A stretch of 5,685 bases of DNA from Pseudomonadota bacterium (GCA_021826485.1 JAKAZX010000275.1:1-5685), one strand, 5' to 3'. Positions 1 to 4,932 are shown, counted from the stretch's first letter. Program-made: numbers and translations. The notes: generated by a model not told the origin, from the sequence alone.

Positions 1-855
1 GTCACCGCCAGCGCCGCGGATGGCGCGGCGCGCGTGCTGCTGGCGCGCTTCGTGCTGGACGCCTCCGGGCGCGACACGTTCATGGCGAACCGGCTGGGCA
101 TCAAGCAGAGCGACAAGCGCAACGCCACCGCCGCAGTGTTCGCGCAGTTCCGCAACGTCGCGGCCCGGACCGACGACATGCGCGGCGCGATCAGCATCCA
201 TCTGGTCCGCGACGGCTGGTTCTGGATGATCCCGCTGCCCGGCGAGGCGATGAGCGTGGGCTTCGTCGGCAACCCCTCGGCGTTCCGGCAGCGGCGCGAG
301 CCGCTGGCGACATTCTTCGCCCGGCGTCTGGAGGAAAGCCCGAGCGTGCGCGCCCGCATGGCGCAGGCCGAGCGCATCGGCGAGGTGATGGGCGCGGGCA
401 ACTACACGTACCGCGCGCGTCGCTCGTGGGGTGATGGCTGGGCGATGATCGGCGACGCCTTCGGCTTCATCGACCCGGTGTTCTCCAGCGGCGTGCTGCT
501 GGCCATGACGGCGGGCGAGCAGGGCGCGGACATCGCCAGCGCCTGGCTCGCGAATCCGCGACAGGGGGCGGCGCTGGCGCGGCGCACCGAGCGGCGGATG
601 CGCGCGGCGATGGACCGCATCAGCTGGCTGATCTACCGCATCAACACGCCGGTGCTGCGCGAGCTGTTCCTGTCGCCGAGCAACCGGCTGGGCATGCGCG
701 ACGGCGTGACCGCGCTGCTGGCCGGCCATCTGCGGCCTGACCGGCGCCTGATCGTTCCTGTCCTGGCCTTCCGGTGCGTCTATTACATCCTGTCGGCGCT
801 GCGCTGGCTGCGGCCGCTTGCGGCCTCGCCGTCGCGGCCGGCGGCATGGCGGTGA
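1..855 (+). CDS. Flavin-dependent halogenase-like FAD oxidoreductase (3' part)
   Basis: The reading frame is open from base 1, so the gene starts before the window; 284 residues are visible up to TGA at 853-855. Two family marks can be seen. WFWMIP, encoded at 217-234, fits the WxWxIP motif of flavin-dependent halogenases. The stretch GDAFGFIDPVFSSG, around 451-492, combines the GD flavin-contact motif with the Fx.Px.Sx.G pattern of the same family. Proteins of this fold use FADH2 to halogenate aromatic or electron-rich substrates, or act as plain monooxygenases or reductases in polyene and pigment clusters. The N-terminal GxGxxG dinucleotide-binding loop and the catalytic lysine lie outside the window, so halogenation cannot be claimed. 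The C-terminal part is helical and basic. The stop overlaps the start of the next gene by 10 bp, which suggests one operon with translational coupling. A geranylgeranyl-reductase-like oxidoreductase is the main alternative. The fold call is firm, the substrate unknown. Confidence 0.85.
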   Translation, partial: VTASAADGAARVLLARFVLDASGRDTFMANRLGIKQSDKRNATAAVFAQFRNVAARTDDMRGAISIHLVRDGWFWMIPLPGEAMSVGFVGNPSAFRQRREPLATFFARRLEESPSVRARMAQAERIGEVMGAGNYTYRARRSWGDGWAMIGDAFGFIDPVFSSGVLLAMTAGEQGADIASAWLANPRQGAALARRTERRMRAAMDRISWLIYRINTPVLRELFLSPSNRLGMRDGVTALLAGHLRPDRRLIVPVLAFRCVYYILSALRWLRPLAASPSRPAAWR

Positions 856-1739
856 CCGGCCGGGCCGCGCTGCTGGCGCGCATCGCCGCACGCTATCGCG
901 GCTGCGGGCGGTTCGCCGCCCATTACGTCGCCGGCAAGCTGCGCCACGACCCGCTGACCGGCGCCCTGCTGGCGCTGGGAGCGCGCGAGGAACTGGGCGA
1001 GGTGGCGGATCTGGGCTGCGGCCGTGGTCAGTTCGCGGCCCTGCTGCTGGAGGCGGGGCTGGCGCGCAGCGTCGTCGGGCTGGACGTCAACGCCCGCCTG
1101 CTGCGGCAGGCGCGCCGCGCGCTGCGCGGCCTGTCCTTCCAGGGGTGCGTCCAGGACCTGACCGCCGATCCGGCGGTGCCGCAGGCGGACACGGTGCTGC
1201 TGCTGGACGTGCTGTACCAGTTGCCGACCGCGGCGCAGGTGCGGCTGCTGGAGGCGGCGGCGCGGTCGGCGCGGCGACAGATGGTCATTCGCACCGCCGA
1301 TCCGGCACAGGGCGGCCGGGCCTGGCTGACGCGGCTGCTGGAGCGGGCGGGGCGGCGGATCTGGCCGCATGCCGGGGCGGCGGTGAACGCCCAGCCGGTC
1401 GGCTGGATGATCGAGCGGCTGCGCGGGGCGGGGTGGTCGGTGCGGGTCGCGCCGTGCTGGGCCGGCACGCCGTTCGGCAACGTCCTGCTGACGGCGCGGC
1501 GGGATGGCGCGGCGACTGGCGTGGTTCAGGGCGCGTGGGACGGGACGGATGGCGCCGCATCGGCGCGTTGGCCCGCGGTCTCTTTCCGCAAGGCGTTGCC
1601 CACGTCATGGGCGGTTTTTCCGACGGCCGCGCCGAACGCGTGGGCGCCTGTGGCAATGGCCGTGCCGGCGGTATGTGCACCTTCGGCAATGGCGTGGCCG
1701 GCGTCGCGGGCCGTCCTGCCGATCGTTTGCCCGGCCTGA
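846..1739 (+). CDS. Class I SAM-dependent methyltransferase with an unusual C-terminal tail
   Basis: From ATG 846 the frame gives 297 residues. Motif I, ADLGCGRGQFA (about residues 54-64), is the glycine-rich SAM-binding loop. GLDVN (78-82) ends strand beta-2 with the acidic residue that binds the ribose, and VLLLDVLYQL (117-126) is the post-II strand. The Rossmann domain is essentially complete by NVLLTARR (212-219), a usual length for small-molecule methyltransferases. Residues after about 220 are low-complexity, rich in Ala, Pro and Trp, and lie antisense to the repeat gene on the other strand, so the native stop may have been lost or the tail may be meaningless. ATG 846 was chosen because it overlaps the upstream stop (10 bp) and leaves a normal N-terminus; GTG 774 would overlap the upstream gene far more. 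No good Shine-Dalgarno is visible, which fits coupled translation. The substrate is unknown; tailoring of the product of the upstream oxidoreductase's pathway is an inference. Confidence 0.82.
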   Translation: MAVTGRAALLARIAARYRGCGRFAAHYVAGKLRHDPLTGALLALGAREELGEVADLGCGRGQFAALLLEAGLARSVVGLDVNARLLRQARRALRGLSFQGCVQDLTADPAVPQADTVLLLDVLYQLPTAAQVRLLEAAARSARRQMVIRTADPAQGGRAWLTRLLERAGRRIWPHAGAAVNAQPVGWMIERLRGAGWSVRVAPCWAGTPFGNVLLTARRDGAATGVVQGAWDGTDGAASARWPAVSFRKALPTSWAVFPTAAPNAWAPVAMAVPAVCAPSAMAWPASRAVLPIVCPA

Positions 1740-1876
1740 CAGACAAACGCGAATGTCGGGTTGCACGCGAAGGCCGGGACGGCGGCGAGTTGACCGGCCG
1801 CGACGAGGATCCCGATCACCAGCACGCCGGCCGATGGCCAGCGGGAGATGCTGACGAAAGGACTGCCCCGGCGCAT
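1526..1876 (-). CDS. Small exported protein with five 11-residue repeats
   Basis: This 116-aa protein is not recognised as a known family. It starts at ATG 1876 with a GGGCAGG purine-rich stretch just upstream. Residues 1-37 look like a Sec signal peptide: basic start, hydrophobic core from about 16 to 29, and AFA before Cys38. A second Cys is at 46, so a disulfide is possible in the periplasm. Residues 49-103 form a regular repeat: Gly at 49, 60, 71, 82 and 93; Ile, Val or Leu at 52, 63, 74, 85 and 96; Ala at 56, 67, 78 and 89, each followed by Arg or His. An 11-residue period is typical of long amphipathic helices that lie on membranes or form extended coils. Its last 214 bp are antisense to the methyltransferase tail. 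The signal peptide followed by in-register repeats makes this strand the likely coding one; the longer frame to 2044 has no visible domain. A role at the cell envelope is inference. Confidence 0.68.
   Translation of the reverse strand: MRRGSPFVSISRWPSAGVLVIGILVAAGQLAAVPAFACNPTFAFVCQAGQTIGRTARDAGHAIAEGAHTAGTAIATGAHAFGAAVGKTAHDVGNALRKETAGQRADAAPSVPSHAP
1568..1732 (-). repeat. 33-bp repeats encoding five 11-residue units
   Basis: This is the DNA underlying the five 11-residue units of the exported protein (residues 49-103). Unit consensus is roughly G-x-A-[IV]-x-x-x-A-[HR]-x-x. The units are divergent at DNA level but keep the register exactly, so selection on the protein rather than recent slippage is likely. 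Confidence 0.65.
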
Positions 1877-2118
1877 CTGACCTGCCCTGTTGCCGCGGAT
1901 CACGGCTACCCTGCCGCAAAATGATCGGCAAGATCGCTCCTGGACAGCGTCGTGGGCGATGAGCCGGCGCGGCCAAGACCCGAACCGCTCGGAAGCGCCG
2001 CAAATGATCCAGTGACCGTCCTTCGGGGCGCGGAGCAACACCAAGAAGAACTGGTGTTGGAATCGAGACGGAAATACATTACGGTTGTGATGCCGGTTTG
2101 GTGCTGATAGGCAATCTT
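1877..2118. other. Divergent intergenic region
   Basis: This 242-bp gap lies between the divergent starts of the 116-aa exported protein and the 98-aa membrane protein. It must carry the promoters of both, but no convincing -35/-10 pair was found; CTGGTG (2051) with TACATT (2075) at 18-bp spacing is only a weak candidate on the + strand. The one clear structure is the inverted repeat at 2036-2059. Frames that cross the gap on the - strand have no visible domain or signal and look like chance open frames in GC-rich DNA. Confidence 0.5.
2036..2059. repeat. Perfect 8-bp inverted repeat (hairpin or operator)
   Basis: CAACACCA (2036-2043) and TGGTGTTG (2052-2059) are exact reverse complements around the 8-base centre AGAAGAAC. 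No T-run follows on either strand, so it is not a classical terminator. It lies 60 bp before the ATG of the 98-aa gene, inside a divergent intergenic region, which suits an operator or a leader hairpin. Confidence 0.5.
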
Positions 2119-2415
2119 ATGCGCGACGCGGATGCGGCCTTGGCGAACCTGGTGGCAAAGACGGACCCCGCCGAGCACCTGCGCAGACGGTCTTCCATCG
2201 CCGCGTATCTGCAAAGCGGCTTTGGTGCGTCCGCTCCAGCGGCCGACCGCGCCTCTGCCTGTCCAGGAGATGCGACGGCGCCCCGTACCGACCAGCACGA
2301 CCCGCGCTACCCGCTGCGCCTGCGCCTATGGATCATCGTCGGGCTGGCGGCCGTGGGCTGGGTGGCGCTCTGGCTCGGCGGGTTGGCCTTACTGCACGCG
2401 GTCGGGCTGCGATAG
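2119..2415 (+). CDS. Small C-terminally anchored membrane protein, unknown function
   Basis: From ATG 2119 the frame gives 98 residues ending at TAG 2413-2415; TAGG lies about 7 bases upstream as a weak ribosome site. TTG 2098 or GTG 2101 would add a few residues. Residues 1-35 are charged and probably helical, 36-65 form a polar, Ala/Pro/Asp-rich linker with one Cys (48), and about 70-93 form a single strongly hydrophobic, Trp-rich helix preceded by Arg residues (PLRLRLW), leaving only a few residues after it. By the positive-inside rule the N-terminal domain would face the cytoplasm, as in tail-anchored proteins. I recognise no family. It is convergent with the exosortase pair, 49 bp away, and its stop lies just before the GGTCAC array. 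A membrane adaptor role is possible but not shown. Confidence 0.6.
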   Translation: MRDADAALANLVAKTDPAEHLRRRSSIAAYLQSGFGASAPAADRASACPGDATAPRTDQHDPRYPLRLRLWIIVGLAAVGWVALWLGGLALLHAVGLR

Positions 2416-2430
2416 CCGACGGCGCGGACT

Positions 2431-2471
2431 CCGGTCACCGCTGGTCACACCCAGGTCACACCGGTCACCGC
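2431..2471. repeat. Four GGTCAC copies at roughly helical spacing
   Basis: GGTCAC occurs at 2433, 2443, 2454 and 2463, that is with steps of 10, 11 and 9 bp. The outer two copies lie in an identical 11-mer, CCGGTCACCGC, and the inner two in GGTCACACC, giving an A-B-B-A order. The array sits between two convergent genes, and the last copy contains the stop codon of the - strand gene. Near one-turn spacing would place all copies on one face of the helix, as for a protein-binding array; a terminator or plain sequence decay is also possible. Confidence 0.5.
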
Positions 2472-2938
2472 CAGGGCGACAGCCGCGACCAGTCCAGCGC
2501 CGCCAGGCCCGGGCATGCCGGGGGCAGCATGACCAGCACGACCTGGCGCGGAACGTCGCCCCGGCGCAGCCCGAGCACATGCAGCAGGCTGGCCGCCGCC
2601 CAGCGCGCCGCGATCGCCGCCACGCGGGCCTGTCCGGCGACGAGACCAAGATAGACGAAGCGCCGGTCGCCCGGCAGTGCCAGCGCGGCGCGCACCGTCT
2701 CCTGGCCGAGGCCGTTGAAGTCCGCCGCCGCCACGGTCACGGCCTGCCCGCAGCCGGCGGCCATCGCCGCCAGCGTGCCGGGCACCACCGGGGCGGCCGG
2801 ACGCAGCCCCAGCGCCGCCACCGCGGCCGCGAGCGGCAGGGCGCTGCCGGCCGCGGCGTCGGCGCCGCTGCGCGCCACCGGCGCCGCCAGCACCAGCACG
2901 GCGAGGGCCACGAACAGGCCGCGCACGGCCAGCGTCAC
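2465..2938 (-). CDS. Exosortase-associated small exported protein, unknown function
   Basis: This 157-aa protein starts at GTG 2938, sharing 4 bp (GTGA) with the stop of the exosortase-like gene upstream, the usual sign of tight translational coupling in one operon. Residues 5-22 form a hydrophobic signal peptide or signal anchor, and a second weakly hydrophobic Ala/Leu stretch lies at about 32-53. The mature part contains ADFNGLGQE (72-80), RRFVYLG (92-98), RWAAASLLHVLGLR (112-125) and a C-terminal MLPPACPG segment with Cys142; Cys63 is the only other cysteine, so the two could pair outside the cytoplasm. Many bacterial exosortase genes have a small exported partner next to them, the best known being EpsI, but I do not see a clear EpsI (DUF3485) signature here, so the link rests on context. 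It could assist the sorting enzyme or the substrate, or be a further secreted factor. Confidence 0.68.
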   Translation of the reverse strand: MTLAVRGLFVALAVLVLAAPVARSGADAAAGSALPLAAAVAALGLRPAAPVVPGTLAAMAAGCGQAVTVAAADFNGLGQETVRAALALPGDRRFVYLGLVAGQARVAAIAARWAAASLLHVLGLRRGDVPRQVVLVMLPPACPGLAALDWSRLSPWR

Positions 2939-3810
2939 GCCCCCGCCCCCACCCTGCTCCCGCCCGCCCTGCCCCCGCCGCGGGCGGCCAGCAGGGGGAA
3001 CAGCACCGCGCATGCCACCGCCGCCAGGGTGTAGAGCGTGACGCCGCTGCCCTCGTGCAGCCAGAGGTAATCGGCATCCCCCAGCGCCATCCAGGACAGC
3101 CGCACCTCGGTGAGCACGACGCTCGCCGCCAGCGAGGCGACCAGCCACGGCAGGTCGCGCCGGCGCGGGAAGCGGCCCTGGTAGAGCAGCGTCACCACGA
3201 AGGCGAGGCAGACGCCGCCGAACGGATAGGAGGAGGCGCAGCGCGCCAGGATCTCGATGCCGAATCCCGGCGTGGCGCCGGCGATCAGGTTGCCGTACCG
3301 GCCGGCGCCGACCCCGGCGGCGTGCAGCAGCCCCTGGACCGCGCGTGCATCGAGGGTCGCGACCGCGGCATGCAGCGCCAGCAGATAGGGCGAGGTCCAG
3401 GCCGAGTCGAAGGCGAGCGCGAACAGCAGCACGGCCACCTTGCGGCCGGTGCGGGTCCCGGCCGGGCGCGCCAGCTGCACGCCGAGGCCGATCAGCACCA
3501 GGATGGCGGTCTGCCGCGACGGCATCGCGCCGAGCAGGCACAGCGCCGCGGCCGCCGCGATCTGCCCGGCGGAGGCACGCCGGGCCGGGCCGGCACCCGC
3601 CGCCCAGGCGACGATCAGCGCCCAGGACGCGGCGGCGAAGGCGCCGTTCTGCAGCACGCCGTCGAGGACATAGCCCAGGCCCGCGGCGCCGTCGGACCGG
3701 GCGGTCCGCACCACGTTGCCCCAATAGGCGAACCCCGCGACCAGCAGCATCCAGACGCGCAGTTCGGCCAGCGAAACCCCGCCCGCGACCGTGGTCCGCG
3801 TCCGGGTCAT
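2935..3810 (-). CDS. Exosortase/archaeosortase-family membrane transpeptidase
   Basis: The gene encodes 291 residues from ATG 3810, close to the usual family length, with about eight hydrophobic segments. It carries the three signature residues in the right order near the C-terminus. Cys191 lies in ILARCASSYPF, which fits the usual A-C-S-G-type motif. Arg237 lies in VVLTEVRLSWMAL, fitting the N-x-x-R segment. His252 lies in YLWLHEGSG, fitting the H-[DE]-x-x-G motif. In known exosortases, Cys, Arg and His form the active site that cleaves a C-terminal sorting signal at the membrane and passes the protein on to an envelope anchor. The 15-residue Arg-His distance is shorter than in EpsH/XrtA-type enzymes, and the usual Asn before Arg is not seen, so this would be a divergent subfamily. 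A longer frame to 3981 would overlap the divergent gene and was rejected. No clear Shine-Dalgarno is seen. It is followed by the 157-aa gene and is divergent from the likely substrate gene. Confidence 0.78.
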   Translation of the reverse strand: MTRTRTTVAGGVSLAELRVWMLLVAGFAYWGNVVRTARSDGAAGLGYVLDGVLQNGAFAAASWALIVAWAAGAGPARRASAGQIAAAAALCLLGAMPSRQTAILVLIGLGVQLARPAGTRTGRKVAVLLFALAFDSAWTSPYLLALHAAVATLDARAVQGLLHAAGVGAGRYGNLIAGATPGFGIEILARCASSYPFGGVCLAFVVTLLYQGRFPRRRDLPWLVASLAASVVLTEVRLSWMALGDADYLWLHEGSGVTLYTLAAVACAVLFPLLAARGGGRAGGSRVGAGA

Positions 3811-3905
3811 GGAAGAGTGACTGTCCGGCCTAGTTAGCAGTTGACAATTCTCCGCACCAGGCGATACCGATACGAGAGACGGGTCAATGCGCAAAGGGGT
3901 CGGCA
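3811..3905. promoter_or_regulatory. Divergent control region between sortase and substrate genes
   Basis: This 95-bp spacer serves both divergent genes. On the + strand TTGACA (3841-3846) is a perfect -35 box; 16 bases later comes GATACC (3863-3868), a weak -10, inside a tandem CGATAC pair (3862-3873) that could be an operator. AAAGGGG (3893-3899) lies 6 bases before ATG 3906 and is a strong Shine-Dalgarno, which fixes the start of the substrate gene. The - strand start at 3810 has no comparable ribosome site, so the enzyme is probably made at a lower level than the substrate (inference). Confidence 0.55.
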
Positions 3906-4319
3906 ATGCCGAAAAAATGGGCGGCTCTCGCGGTGCTGGCCGTGCTGCCGCTGGCCGCGCCCGCCTGGGCTGACCCGGCACAGCCCCCGATTGTCTTCCC
4001 CAGCGGTTTCCCCTTCCCGAATGGTTTCCCCTTCCCGGGCGGTTTCCCCTTCCCCTTCCCCGATCCGTTCCCGAACCCGATTCCGGTCCTCAACCCGCCG
4101 CCGCATATCGATCCGCTGCCGCCGCTGCCCTGGCCCTTCCCCGGACCGCTGCCCGGTCCCACCCCTGGGCCCTTCCACGGCGCCCCGGCGCCGCTGCTAG
4201 CGGCCGGCATTCCGGCGTTCCTGGCACTCGGCGCCGGCGGCGCGCTTGCCCGCCTGCTGCGCCGGCGCCGTCCCGGCACGGCGGCGACCGCCGGCGGCGC
4301 GGACGGGCTGGACGTCTGA
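3906..4319 (+). CDS. Secreted Pro/Phe-rich repeat protein, likely exosortase substrate
   Basis: The protein has 137 residues. Residues 1-22 are a clear Sec signal peptide (basic PKK, hydrophobic core, AWA before Asp23). The mature part begins with a region very rich in Pro and Phe; GFPFPN, GFPFPG and GFPFPF follow one another at about residues 34-51, and proline-rich sequence continues to about 96 (PNPIPVLNPPP, LPWPFPGPLPG). Residues 96-118 form a hydrophobic helix, followed by LLRRRRPG and a short Gly/Ala tail. A signal peptide, an extended low-complexity body, then a hydrophobic helix plus an Arg cluster is the layout of PEP-CTERM-type exosortase targets. The exact recognition motif (perhaps around GAPAPLLAAGIP, 92-103) is not a standard one, and the 15 residues after the Arg cluster are longer than usual. 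The strong ribosome site and divergent position next to the enzyme support a dedicated substrate. An ordinary membrane-anchored proline-rich protein is the alternative. Confidence 0.75.
   Translation: MPKKWAALAVLAVLPLAAPAWADPAQPPIVFPSGFPFPNGFPFPGGFPFPFPDPFPNPIPVLNPPPHIDPLPPLPWPFPGPLPGPTPGPFHGAPAPLLAAGIPAFLALGAGGALARLLRRRRPGTAATAGGADGLDV
4005..4058 (+). repeat. Three tandem 18-bp repeats encoding GFPFPx
   Basis: GGTTTCCCCTTCCC begins three consecutive 18-bp units at 4005, 4023 and 4041; only the last four bases of each unit vary. The near-perfect DNA identity points to recent slippage or strong codon constraint, unlike the older-looking repeats at 1568-1732. Repeat number could vary between strains. 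Confidence 0.8.
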
Positions 4320-4336
4320 GGGCCGCGCCCGCCGCC

Positions 4337-4352
4337 GTTGACAGCTGTCAAC
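4337..4352. other. parS: parS centromere site 1 (RepB-binding palindrome)
   Basis: GTTGACAGCTGTCAAC is a perfect 16-bp palindrome and fits the repABC parS consensus GTTNNNNGCNNNNAAC at every fixed position. It lies 665 bp before repA. RepB, expected beyond the right edge of the window, would bind here. Confidence 0.85.
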
Positions 4353-4406
4353 GCATCCCGGCCCACCACGCTCGTGGATCAAAGGCACCTAACACCCCAA
4401 AGTAAC

Positions 4407-4446
4407 TTTCTTGCTATCACACCTAAAACGTGTGATAAATTTCTTG
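4407..4446 (+). promoter_or_regulatory. Predicted promoter overlapped by an operator-like inverted repeat
   Basis: TTGCTA (4411-4416) and GATAAA (4434-4439) are separated by 17 bases, and TGT directly before GATAAA makes an extended -10 element. The spacer is almost filled by a perfect inverted repeat, TATCACAC (4415-4422) and GTGTGATA (4430-4437), around CTAAAAC. The heptamer TTTCTTG flanks it on both sides (4407 and 4440) as a direct repeat, 33 bp apart. A dimeric repressor bound here would block RNA polymerase. The likely target is the four-cysteine protein gene at 4604, which would have a leader of roughly 160 bases. Confidence 0.55.
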
Positions 4447-4603
4447 TTAAACTTGGTCGAAGCAGGCCATGTTGCGGACCGGCCGAGCGGATCCGCCGGC
4501 CGGGATGGCGCAAGCTGACCCGGGCCTGCGGCACCGGCGCTGCCGGCAGGACAGAACACGTGACGGCGCGCCGCGGCAACGCCGCTGCGCCCAGGGCCGA
4601 GAC

Positions 4604-4885
4604 ATGTCGATGAACGACCACAAGGCGCGCGCCAAGGCCATCTGCATGAGCACCTGCACCTCCGACGCATGCCGCCGGGCCGCGGCCTGCGCCGGGCGGC
4701 AGTTCGACTCGCTGCTCGGCGCCATGCCGGCCTGGTGGGACTATCTGCCCGATGGCGGTGAAGCACGGCGCAGCGCGCTGGCCGACCTGCTCGGCCGCGA
4801 CATGGTCCACGCCCTCACCGAGCGCCTCGTCGCCCGGCCGCAGGCCGGCGGGGCGTCCCATCTTGGCCGACGGGGATCCCGTTGA
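4604..4885 (+). CDS. Small four-cysteine protein encoded between parS sites
   Basis: The 93-aa frame starts at ATG 4604, with AGGG (4593-4596) seven bases upstream as ribosome site; a second ATG two codons later is also possible. Four cysteines cluster at residues 14, 18, 23 and 29 (C-x3-C-x4-C-x5-C) within an Ala/Arg-rich, probably helical segment, followed by the aromatic stretch MPAWWDYLPDGG (41-52) and a helix up to about 76. No signal peptide or membrane segment is present, so the protein is probably cytoplasmic, and the cysteines could bind a metal or an iron-sulfur centre or respond to redox (inference). I do not recognise the family. The TGA stop at 4883-4885 lies inside parS2, so the gene and the partition site share sequence. 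Upstream lies the operator-bearing promoter at 4411-4439. It could be a plasmid-encoded regulator or accessory replication protein. Confidence 0.6.
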   Translation: MSMNDHKARAKAICMSTCTSDACRRAAACAGRQFDSLLGAMPAWWDYLPDGGEARRSALADLLGRDMVHALTERLVARPQAGGASHLGRRGSR

Positions 4886-4896
4886 CAGCTGTCAAC
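4881..4896. other. parS: parS centromere site 2
   Basis: GTTGACAGCTGTCAAC, identical to site 1, lies 105 bp before repA. Its TGA is also the stop codon of the small four-cysteine protein. Confidence 0.88.
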
Positions 4897-4906
4897 GAGG
4901 GTTGCC

Positions 4907-4922
4907 GTTGACAGCTGTCAAC
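4907..4922. other. parS: parS centromere site 3
   Basis: The third identical GTTGACAGCTGTCAAC copy starts exactly 26 bp after site 2 and ends 79 bp before repA, where bound RepB could also affect repA transcription. Confidence 0.88.
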
Positions 4923-4932
4923 GGGGTTTGCC

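Larger units (their letters stand above)
4320..4603. other. Intergenic control region with parS1 and AT-rich promoter segment
   Basis: No credible gene lies in these 284 bp. The segment holds parS1 (4337-4352) and, from about 4388 to 4458, the most AT-rich stretch of the window, containing the promoter and inverted repeat described at 4411-4439. No T-rich hairpin terminator is visible after the stop of the preceding gene. The - strand open frames crossing the region have no visible domain or plausible start signal. Confidence 0.6.
4879..4930. repeat. 26-bp tandem repeat carrying parS2 and parS3
   Basis: Two 26-bp units, 4879-4904 and 4905-4930, each consist of CC, the 16-bp parS palindrome and an 8-base spacer (GAGGGTTG or GGGGTTTG). 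A third unit begins in phase at 4931 (CCGTTGAC) but then decays. The spacing of about 2.5 helical turns puts neighbouring palindromes on opposite faces of the DNA. Confidence 0.85.

Noticed and set aside
1901..2040. Possible remnant of an insertion sequence in the divergent gap
   Set aside because: No terminal inverted repeats, target duplication or transposase motif could be found.
1906..2298. - strand 130-aa frame across the divergent gap
   Set aside because: No domain, signal or ribosome site is visible, and it runs antisense to the better-supported 98-aa membrane protein.
2465..3724. Long 419-aa - strand frame covering both the exosortase region and its partner
   Set aside because: Only the last 157 residues are plausible protein; the upstream part is an Arg/Gly/Ala-rich out-of-frame shadow of the exosortase gene. 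It is not a fusion.
3833..3848. Possible fourth parS site near the exosortase/substrate promoter
   Set aside because: GTTAGCAGTTGACAAT misses two of the fixed parS bases and is not palindromic; the TTGACA in it is better explained as a -35 box.
3811..3981. N-terminal extension of the exosortase-like gene to a start at 3981
   Set aside because: It would run antisense through the strong ribosome site and signal peptide of the divergent gene, and the added residues are Arg/Pro-rich with no membrane segment.
4320..4336. Transcription terminator after the Pro/Phe-rich protein gene
   Set aside because: The bases are GC-rich, but no stem followed by a T-run is present.
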